Source: CAZYHS01 sp964647545
Lineage (GTDB): Bacteria; UBA10199; GCA-002796325; 1-14-0-20-49-13
NCBI GenBank assembly: GCA_964647545.1
Contig: CAZYHS010000015.1
Coordinates: 1 to 49,160 of the forward strand
Direction: 5' to 3'
Length of the DNA stretch: 49,160 nt
Of the stretch, positions 42,545 to 49,160 are shown one piece after another (position 1 is the stretch's first letter; every line of letters begins with the position of its first letter). The position numbers were made by a program, and so were the translations under genes. Under the pieces are notes generated by a model. It ran no database searches. It saw nothing but the letters and a program-made list of their open reading frames with translations, and was not told the DNA's origin.

Positions 42545-43461
42545 CGGGCTCAATCGTTAGTGTAAAAAATCTGGTCGTGCAATTTGGCGATTTCAAGGCC
42601 GTTAACAATGTTTCGTTTGAAGTGTCGCAAGGCGAAATTTTCGGTTTTCTCGGAGCAAACGGCGCAGGAAAAACAACGACCATCAGAGTGATTTGCGGGC
42701 TTTTGCAGCCGACAAGCGGAAGCGTAAATGTTGCCGGCGCAGATGTCGGCAGTGATCCGGTTAAAGTTAAAACAAAAGTCGGCTACATGTCGCAAAAATT
42801 TACGCTCTATCGTGACATGTCGATCGCCGAGAATTTAAACTTCACAGGTCACCTGCGCAGAATGGACGACGAAACAATCAAGCGCAGGATTAAAGAGCTT
42901 ACAGAGTTCATTGAGCTTGAATGGCCGGTCACAACGATGGTGTGCGATCTTCCGGCCGGTGTCCTGCAGCAGGTGGCTCTCGTATCTGCTACGTTGCATG
43001 ATCCCGAAATTGTTTTCCTCGACGAGCCGACAGCCGGAGTTACCCCTCACGCGCGTTTTAAATTCTGGGAGCTGATCAAAGCGCTGTCTAACAAAGGTAA
43101 AACGGTTTTTGTCACAACGCACTACATGGACGAGGCCGAGCAGTGTGGTCGCGTCGCGTTGATGCGTTCGGGCGAGCTCATCGCGCTCGATTCGCCGCAG
43201 GGTTTGAAGACGAAAACTTTTCCAGATCCGCTGTTTGAGGTGACTCCTCCTGAGGGTTCGCCAACAAGCTGGCAGCAGGATCTTGTTGCGGGGAATGTGG
43301 CGTCGTCAGTTGCAACTTTTGGGATGAGATATCACGTTGAAGTTCAATCGGCCTCATCTCTGGAGAGGTTTTTTGCGTCGCGAAAAGGTTTTGAGGTAAG
43401 ACGCATTGAACCTTCTCTCGAAGATGTATTTATCCGGCTGGTTGAAGGGAAAAATAGATGA
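42541..43461 (+). CDS. ABC exporter ATPase, subunit 2 (degenerate signature)
   Basis: 306 residues. Walker A GANGAGKTTTIRVI, Q-loop GYMSQKFTLYRDMS, Walker B VFLDEPTAGV and H-loop TTHYMDEAEQ are canonical. The signature is LPAGVLQQ in place of LSGGxxQR, and the D-loop has GVTPHAR. The C-terminal ~70 residues form a small extra domain ending EPSLEDVFIRLVEG, usual in ABC-2 exporters. Complementary to subunit 1: only one composite ATP site would have all consensus parts. Coupled on both sides by 4-base overlaps. Confidence 0.9.
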   Translation: MTGSIVSVKNLVVQFGDFKAVNNVSFEVSQGEIFGFLGANGAGKTTTIRVICGLLQPTSGSVNVAGADVGSDPVKVKTKVGYMSQKFTLYRDMSIAENLNFTGHLRRMDDETIKRRIKELTEFIELEWPVTTMVCDLPAGVLQQVALVSATLHDPEIVFLDEPTAGVTPHARFKFWELIKALSNKGKTVFVTTHYMDEAEQCGRVALMRSGELIALDSPQGLKTKTFPDPLFEVTPPEGSPTSWQQDLVAGNVASSVATFGMRYHVEVQSASSLERFFASRKGFEVRRIEPSLEDVFIRLVEGKNR

Positions 43462-44591
43462 AGGCTGGCTTTAAAATAAGAAGAGCGCTGGCAATTGCCA
43501 AAAAAGAGCTCATGCACATTAGGCGTGACCCCTTCACGCTTGTCTTTGCTCTAGTGATCCCTGTCTTTCTTACGGTGATGTTCGGTTTTGCGATCGATTT
43601 CGACATTAGAAATGTCGGAACGGCAGTTTACGACGACGACATAACCCAAACTTCGCGACGCGTTTACCAGACCTTTGAAAATTCAGGATACTTTAATATT
43701 AAAAAGATCGAGCCGCTTGTTTTGGACCCGACATTTCCACTTGCCCGAGAAGAGGCCAAACTGACTTTAATTATCCCTCACAAGTTCGAAGAAAATTTAA
43801 ACAACGGGCGTGGCGCGACCGCGCAGGTTCTAATCGACGGTAGCGACAACATCACCGCAAGCCTCGTTGTTGGTTACGTTCAGGGACTTTTAAGCCGCAT
43901 CAATAGCGACCTCGCACAATTTGAGCTGCCGCGCGAATCGACAAACACCTTTCGATTAATTCCGCGTTATCTTTTCAATCCGGAGCAAAAGAGCTCGTGG
44001 TTCATCGTCCCCGGACTTGCGACAGTGATTTTAGCGATTCTGTCGATCCTTCTGACGGCGCTTACAATTGCACGTGAATGGGAGACCGGTTCGATGGAAT
44101 TGCTGCTCTCGACTCCAGCCAAACCCGCAGAAATTATTTTAGGCAAGTTGCTGCCCTACATTTTTTTGGGGATTGTCGCGACGGTTTTCGTCTACGTTGC
44201 GGCGCGCACGGTTTTTGGAATTCCATTCAGGGGAAGCTACCTTGCCTATTTTGCCGGCACGCTCCTTTTTATCGGCAACTATCTTTCGATGGGGCTCTTC
44301 ATTTCGATCGCGGCAAAAAATCAGCAGCTCGCAATGCAGATAAGTCTCATGACAGGTTACATGCCGTCGATGCTTCTGTCAGGTTTTGTCTTTTCGATCA
44401 GCAACATGGATAAAGTCTGGCAGATTTTTACAATGATCCTTCCGGCGCGCTGGTACATGACCATCTGCCGCGCATGCTATTTGAAAGAAGCCGGTTTCTC
44501 CGACTTGTGGGTTCCACTTTTGGCGCTGGTTATAATTGGAGCCGTTTTATTTATGGCGGCAAAGACGAAGTTTAAGAGCAATTTGGAATAA
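43458..44591 (+). CDS. ABC-2 type permease, first
   Basis: 377 residues, YbhS/YhiI-like. It has an N-terminal membrane helix with KKELMHIRRDPFTLVFALVI, a ~130-residue periplasmic domain (IDFDIRNVGTAVYDDDI) and about five C-terminal membrane segments, with the ABC-2 signature region TIAREWETGSMELLLSTP. It probably forms a heterodimeric channel with the next gene product. Confidence 0.9.
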   Translation: MKAGFKIRRALAIAKKELMHIRRDPFTLVFALVIPVFLTVMFGFAIDFDIRNVGTAVYDDDITQTSRRVYQTFENSGYFNIKKIEPLVLDPTFPLAREEAKLTLIIPHKFEENLNNGRGATAQVLIDGSDNITASLVVGYVQGLLSRINSDLAQFELPRESTNTFRLIPRYLFNPEQKSSWFIVPGLATVILAILSILLTALTIAREWETGSMELLLSTPAKPAEIILGKLLPYIFLGIVATVFVYVAARTVFGIPFRGSYLAYFAGTLLFIGNYLSMGLFISIAAKNQQLAMQISLMTGYMPSMLLSGFVFSISNMDKVWQIFTMILPARWYMTICRACYLKEAGFSDLWVPLLALVIIGAVLFMAAKTKFKSNLE

Positions 44592-44594
44592 TTT

Positions 44595-45749
44595 ATGTTC
44601 AAGCTGATTATGGCGTTTGTGAAAAAGGAGCTGCTTCAGGCGCTGCGTGATCCGCGCATGAAGTTCACTCTCTTTCTGATGCCCGTGGTCCAGCTGGTTT
44701 TGTTCGGACTTGCCCTTGAGAACGAGGTCAAGAACGTGCAGCTGTACGCCCGCCCCACGATGAACGACAGACTGTTTTCCGACATTAAACGCGATGCTAT
44801 TGCAAGCGGTTGGTTCATCGAATCCAACCGCGCCGAAAAAGATCTTAGCGAAAACATCGACGATTTTAAGAACGGTACTCTCGACGTGGCGCTCTATGCA
44901 CCGCAGGGAGGGTTAACTCAGGCATTTCAACAGGGCCGCTCGGGGCTGGAGGCCGTTATTGATGGCGCCGATCTTATTCGTGCGCGCGGAATCACCGGCT
45001 ATCTTGGAAATATTTTTTCGCGCGCAGTAAGCGAAAGGCTCGGTAAGCAGGAGACTTACGAGTTTCAAACAGAGGCGCAGACAAAGCCGCAAAGCAGTTC
45101 GAAGCTGCCGATCGAGTTTACAACGCGAATTCTTTACAATCCTGAATTTGTAAGTTCGTACAATCTTGTCCCCGGCGTGATCTGCATGCTCATTTGCATA
45201 ATCACGGTGATGCTGACAAGCATGTCGCTGGCCAAAGAAAAAGAGCTCGGCACATTTGAAACGCTTATCTCCGCGCCGGTCACGATAACCGAGGTTATTT
45301 TAGGAAAGACGCTCCCTTACATCATCATCGGGTTCATTAATTTGCCGTTCATATTTTTTGTGGCGATTGCGGCATTTAAAGTGCCAATGCGCGGTGAATA
45401 CTTTTTTCTGTTTTTGTCGTCGATCTTCTTTCTTGTTACGACGGTCAGTATTGGCACAATGATTTCGATCATCGCGAAGAATCAACAGCAGGCAATGATG
45501 GGGAGCTTTATTTTCCTGATGCCGGCAATTTTGCTCTCTGGAGTGATGTATCCGGTCGACAATCTGCCGATGCTACTTAAGGTTTTGGCCTTCCTCGACC
45601 CGCTGATGTACTACACGATTCTGCTGAGAAATATCATGCTCAAAGGTGGAGATGTTGTCGTGGTTTTAACTTACACCGGTGCGCTCTTTTTGATTGCGTG
45701 CATCTCTGTTGCGACCGCATTCAAAAAATTCAAACTGCACCTGAATTGA
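44595..45749 (+). CDS. ABC-2 type permease, second
   Basis: 384 residues, paralogue of the previous gene (YbhR-like). N-terminal helix in KKELLQALRDPRMKFTLFLM, a periplasmic domain, then membrane segments around SLAKEKELGTFETLISAPV and the final LTYTGALFLIACISVATAF. It completes the six-gene export operon: TolC-like duct, adaptor, two ATPases, two permeases. E. coli YbhGFSR has the same set with fused ATPases and exports drugs and lipophilic or cationic compounds. Actual cargo is unknown. Confidence 0.9.
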   Translation: MFKLIMAFVKKELLQALRDPRMKFTLFLMPVVQLVLFGLALENEVKNVQLYARPTMNDRLFSDIKRDAIASGWFIESNRAEKDLSENIDDFKNGTLDVALYAPQGGLTQAFQQGRSGLEAVIDGADLIRARGITGYLGNIFSRAVSERLGKQETYEFQTEAQTKPQSSSKLPIEFTTRILYNPEFVSSYNLVPGVICMLICIITVMLTSMSLAKEKELGTFETLISAPVTITEVILGKTLPYIIIGFINLPFIFFVAIAAFKVPMRGEYFFLFLSSIFFLVTTVSIGTMISIIAKNQQQAMMGSFIFLMPAILLSGVMYPVDNLPMLLKVLAFLDPLMYYTILLRNIMLKGGDVVVVLTYTGALFLIACISVATAFKKFKLHLN

Positions 45750-45754
45750 AATTT

Positions 45755-47899
45755 TTAATATTTGCTTCTGTCGATGAGGCTTTTCTTTGCTTGAATAAAA
45801 TCGATAAATTCCTGTGATGTTGCCCCTGTAACTTCTTTAAGAAGCTGAGCGTATCCTTCGGTGTCGCCATCTTTTATCATCTGCTCTGATTTAGTTTCGA
45901 ACTCTTCCGCCTTTTCCAGCCAGAAGAGCATCTCTTCTTTTGATATTTTGTCGGGATCGCTCAGGTTGAAGACAATTTTCTGCTCGGCGCCACTTCCCTC
46001 GAGCCTGTAAAGACCCTCTTTAAGCCACAGACCGTTTCTGATCAGATCACTTACCTGATGAGCTTCTTTTGAAACTTCCAGCGAGTTGCTTTTCGGGCAT
46101 CCCGAAATGGTGTAATAAATAAAGCCGAAGAACATTTCCTTCGCAGTCTGCATCAGCTCTTTGCCTTCATCTGTTGCCCAGTCAACGCTTGTGTCTTCAA
46201 GCAGATTAATCAGCGTTGTCGCAACGTGAAGGTCGGCGTGCGTCTCTTTGTACCAGAGCCAGCTTTCACCAAATAATTCTCTAGCCGATTTTCCACGGTG
46301 GGTTCCTGATTCGACTGTGATGTTGTCACCGCCAAGGAGAGTGTGTCCGTTTTCGTGAGCGGCGATGTAAGCATGTCTTCCAAATTGCGTGGCGAGATCG
46401 TTATATTTTCCGAGGAGCGCCTCTTTGAAAAGTTTTTTTGCGTTGTCGTAAACTTCAAGAACGTTTTGCACCAGCACCATGTCGTGGATGTTAAGGTTGG
46501 GAAAATTGTAATTCGGTGAGTTCCAGCCGGCGCTGCTTCCTTCCTGAGGAATTAGGGCTGCTTCAAAGTCTAGAATGTTCACAACTTTTAAATATGTTGC
46601 AATGCCGGCTGTCGCGTCGCAGCTCATTTTTGATGTGCGGCATTCTCTTGGCATTGTTGAGTACTTCACTAGCTTATCGAGTCTTCTCTGCGAACTTTCA
46701 ACGTACTGACCAACCGCAGCCCAAGCCCAGTGTTTCGGGCCCTTCCAATACGATTCAGTTCCGGATGTAACCACAAAAAACGGGCCATCTTTTTGCATGA
46801 TTGCCCAGCGAATCGCTTCTGTTGCCGAATCGAGATCGCCTCTTTCAAAGTAGATCGCTGTGGTCAGAAATTGTCTGGCAAGGGCCGGATTCGCTTCGCT
46901 TAGAGCGACTTCGTTAATTGTTAGATTTGCCATTTTATGTAACGCGGCAGCAAGTTTTCTGCAGGTCTCTGCAAAAATCGGATGTTTCGGCAATGGAGTT
47001 ACCTTGATTTCGTCATAAAGCTTCGCGAGCAATTTTGTTCGTTTTTCGGTCAGGTCGATGATGATTCTAGGGTTGTCCTTTTTACTCTGGCGCTCTGTCT
47101 CAATAAGTTCGAGCGCATTGAGTATTTTTGCAGGTCTTTCTGTTCTCCATTCAACGACAGTGTCGGGTCGCAGCGCCTCAGGATTTTCCCCGCCGAATTT
47201 TCTGCATGCAGCGTCGATGTGAACTAAGTCTTTGTCGGTCACATCGTAAGGGAGCAGCGCATTTATTGCCGGAGCGGTCGGCGCAACGGGGAAGAGCGAA
47301 CAAGATTCAAAAAAAGCAGTGCTGTCGACCGAATCTGGGCAAGTGCCGACAATATTGTGTCCAATGAACTTCAGGGCGATTTGCCATGCTTCTTCACCCG
47401 ATCCAATTATAGCCTGTTCGGTTTTGCTGCGCGTCGCAACAAGTCGCGGGTTTGTCTGCAAAAGATACAGTTCACTGATGAGCGGATTTACCTCGTTCAG
47501 AAAAATATCGACGGCAGCTTTATAAACTTCGCGATGATCTTCAGGATAAAGTCCGTAGTTAATGGGCGTTGAAACTTCGACGAGCCTGACCTTTTCGCCG
47601 ATGGTTTTTATATATTTTTCGTAAGCTTGAAAATATCTCACGACAGCGGCGGTGATTTTTTTCTGGACCTCGACCCAATCGGAGGCGCTCCCAGCGAATT
47701 TTCCTCCGCCGATAAATGCAATTTCGTTTTTGTCGACTTCGTTTGGTGCGTTGTCGGTGCCACTTACATCGCCAGTCCAGACCAATCCATCTTTTGCAAG
47801 TTCGCGGTTTACGTTTTTGCGAAACGTTTCGGAACTTTCAAAGTTCGAAGGGCAAACGCCCTTGTAACAAAAGATGTTTTTTCCGTTTATTTCCGGCAT
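45755..47899 (-). CDS. Putative zinc metallopeptidase, M49-like
   Basis: 714 residues, no signal peptide. A zincin site is visible: HENGH (about 515-519, HExxH) and, 36 residues on, KETHADLHVA, with a candidate third ligand Glu 552 in a context like the EExRAD motif of M49 dipeptidyl-peptidase III. Upstream PKHWAWAAVGQYVESSQ resembles the substrate-domain block of bacterial M49 enzymes. M49 usually has HExxxH, so this is either a divergent branch or a different gluzincin. The N-terminal 300 residues match nothing I know. Convergent with the export operon. Peptidase activity is inferred. Confidence 0.6.
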   Translation of the reverse strand: MPEINGKNIFCYKGVCPSNFESSETFRKNVNRELAKDGLVWTGDVSGTDNAPNEVDKNEIAFIGGGKFAGSASDWVEVQKKITAAVVRYFQAYEKYIKTIGEKVRLVEVSTPINYGLYPEDHREVYKAAVDIFLNEVNPLISELYLLQTNPRLVATRSKTEQAIIGSGEEAWQIALKFIGHNIVGTCPDSVDSTAFFESCSLFPVAPTAPAINALLPYDVTDKDLVHIDAACRKFGGENPEALRPDTVVEWRTERPAKILNALELIETERQSKKDNPRIIIDLTEKRTKLLAKLYDEIKVTPLPKHPIFAETCRKLAAALHKMANLTINEVALSEANPALARQFLTTAIYFERGDLDSATEAIRWAIMQKDGPFFVVTSGTESYWKGPKHWAWAAVGQYVESSQRRLDKLVKYSTMPRECRTSKMSCDATAGIATYLKVVNILDFEAALIPQEGSSAGWNSPNYNFPNLNIHDMVLVQNVLEVYDNAKKLFKEALLGKYNDLATQFGRHAYIAAHENGHTLLGGDNITVESGTHRGKSARELFGESWLWYKETHADLHVATTLINLLEDTSVDWATDEGKELMQTAKEMFFGFIYYTISGCPKSNSLEVSKEAHQVSDLIRNGLWLKEGLYRLEGSGAEQKIVFNLSDPDKISKEEMLFWLEKAEEFETKSEQMIKDGDTEGYAQLLKEVTGATSQEFIDFIQAKKSLIDRSKY

Positions 47900-48050
47900 T
47901 TAAATAGACCTCATCGCTTAATGGTTATCGGCAGCTAGCAGGGGAAAGTTGCTTGGTAAATAAAAAACTTCTTGATTATTCAAGCCTTTATCGACTAATC
48001 GGGCGCTGTCTATTGAGCCGAAAATTTAAATTAATAATTAGGAGATAAAC

Positions 48051-49160
48051 ATGTCAAAGACAAAACTCATTGGAAATGCAGTGGTTTTTACACAAGGTGG
48101 GCCGACGGCGGTTATCAACGCCAGCTGGATTGGTGCGGTTGAAGGTCTTATGAAGGCCAAAGAAATTACCGGACTTTGGGGAAGCCTTCACGGAATCGAC
48201 GGAATTTTAAACGAAGATTTCGTCGATCTGCGCGCGCAGGACAAAAAGGTTTTCAAAAGAATTGCCAACACTCCGGCGACAGCACTTTTTTCCACACGCC
48301 ACAAACCGAAAGCCGAAGACAACCAGAAGATGCTCGAAGTCTTCAAAAAATATAACATCCGCTATGTTTTTGGCGCCGGCGGAAACGACACAAGCGAGTC
48401 TCTCGACATCATCAACGACGCCGCCAAAGCTATCGGTTACGATCTGCGTCTCTTTCACATTTCAAAAACTGTCGATTGCGATTTGATGGAAAACGATCAC
48501 ACCCCCGGATATGCGTCGGCCGCACGTTACGTTGCCAACGCATTTCGCGGAGTTGACCTCGACAATAAAGCGTTCGGCGGCGTTTATCTCGCGGTCTGTA
48601 TGGGTCGTCACGCCGGATTTTTAACGGCAGCTTCTGCTCTCGGTCGCCGCTTTAAAGCCTCGGCCCCGCACTTGGTCTATTTGCCGGAACGCGCGTTCGA
48701 CATCGATACGTTCGTTAAAGATGTCGCCGAAGTTTACAAAAAATATGGTCGCTGCGTGATCGCCGTCTCCGAAGGGATCGAAGACAAAAATCACACGCCG
48801 ATTTTGCAGCTCCTCTCGAAAGATAAACTCGAAGCCGACAGCCACGGAAACGTGCAGCTCTCCGGCACCGGTGCTTTGGCCGACGCGCTCATCGAAAAAA
48901 TCAAGGAGCATATGGAAGGTAGCGGCATCGTCAAAAAGCTGCGCGCAAGAGGCGATACGCTTGGCTACATTCAGAGATCGTTTCCCGATTTGAGCGTTGT
49001 CGATCGTGACGAAGCGCTCGAAGTAGGCCGCACCGCAGCGAAAGAGGCGTTGAAAGGAACTCAAGACGGTTCGATCGCAATTAAGAGAATTTCGACAAAG
49101 CCTTACAAAGTTGAATTTGTGCGAGTGCCGCTAAAGGCGGTTGCCGGAAAGACGCGCCAT
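48051..49160 (+). CDS. pfp: Diphosphate-dependent 6-phosphofructokinase (3' end outside window)
   Basis: The first 370 residues; the frame is open at the window edge. GGAG lies 6 bases upstream of ATG 48051. PfkA-superfamily enzyme: TQGGPTAVINAS, phosphoryl-donor loop GAGGNDTSES (Gly-Gly-Asn-Asp, about 110-113) and KTVDCD (about 139-144), and the F6P-binding MGRHAGF. The Asp in GGND and the Lys of KTVD are the marks of PPi-using rather than ATP-using enzymes. It phosphorylates fructose-6-phosphate reversibly, letting glycolysis run on pyrophosphate. The donor is inferred from these residues. Confidence 0.9.
   Translation, partial: MSKTKLIGNAVVFTQGGPTAVINASWIGAVEGLMKAKEITGLWGSLHGIDGILNEDFVDLRAQDKKVFKRIANTPATALFSTRHKPKAEDNQKMLEVFKKYNIRYVFGAGGNDTSESLDIINDAAKAIGYDLRLFHISKTVDCDLMENDHTPGYASAARYVANAFRGVDLDNKAFGGVYLAVCMGRHAGFLTAASALGRRFKASAPHLVYLPERAFDIDTFVKDVAEVYKKYGRCVIAVSEGIEDKNHTPILQLLSKDKLEADSHGNVQLSGTGALADALIEKIKEHMEGSGIVKKLRARGDTLGYIQRSFPDLSVVDRDEALEVGRTAAKEALKGTQDGSIAIKRISTKPYKVEFVRVPLKAVAGKTRH

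Noticed and set aside
1..49160. Phage, transposon, CRISPR, tRNA/rRNA, toxin-antitoxin or defence system
   Set aside because: No integrase, transposase, repeat-spacer array, cloverleaf or recognised defence gene was found; the gene content is largely housekeeping.

Overview
The window comes from a Gram-negative bacterium with an outer membrane: it encodes two predicted outer-membrane barrels, a TolC-like efflux protein, Pal and CpoB, and several lipoproteins. The gene mix and neighbourhoods (dNK-panB-panC, hisS-aspS, cpoB-tsaD-rsmA, a PhaR-type regulator, TPR proteins beside an ExeA-type ATPase) look deltaproteobacterial in the broad sense, possibly an uncultured lineage. The taxon is an inference. 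The 100-N gap flanked by two identical 55-base copies indicates a short-read draft or metagenome assembly.

Layout. 1-5939: the 3' end of groEL with its terminator, then a tight operon of outer-membrane porin, periplasmic binding protein, double permease and minimal ATPase. 5914-8257 (minus strand): dNK-panB-panC. 8393-10717: amidohydrolase, DUF502 membrane protein, smpB. 10714-13220 (minus strand): a class II aldolase whose start is overlapped by the dxs 3' end. 13367-17766: pyrF-pyrE-dnaX-recR, a tiny membrane ORF and a PhaR-like regulator. 17772-18440 (minus strand): a PilZ protein with a degenerate receiver domain. 18490-21825: pal, terminator, cpoB, tsaD, rsmA. 21775-25863: a bacterial PRMT-like methyltransferase divergent from a TPR-TPR-ExeA cluster, separated by a symmetric nested inverted repeat. 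25877-31063: a SleB-like lipoprotein, hisS-aspS and two orphan small proteins. 31194-38794: alpha-glucan phosphorylase, an alpha/beta hydrolase with a barrel-like tail, an outer-membrane protein, an aminotransferase, a MITE-like palindrome and an Ldh-2-type dehydrogenase. 38865-39676 (minus strand): two small exported proteins. 39759-45749: a complete TolC/HlyD/ABC-2 export operon of the YbhGFSR type with two separate ATPases. 45755-47899 (minus strand): a zincin related to M49 peptidases. 48051-end: a PPi-type phosphofructokinase, cut by the window edge.

Most of the window is housekeeping: pantothenate/CoA, MEP isoprenoids, pyrimidines, replication and repair, translation, envelope stability and glycogen/glycolysis. 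I see no phage, transposase, CRISPR array, tRNA or rRNA, and no classical defence island. No stretch over 300 bases lacks a gene. The least conventional elements are the PRMT-like enzyme and the symmetric element next to it, the hydrolase-barrel chimera, the M49-like peptidase and the SleB-like lipoprotein.
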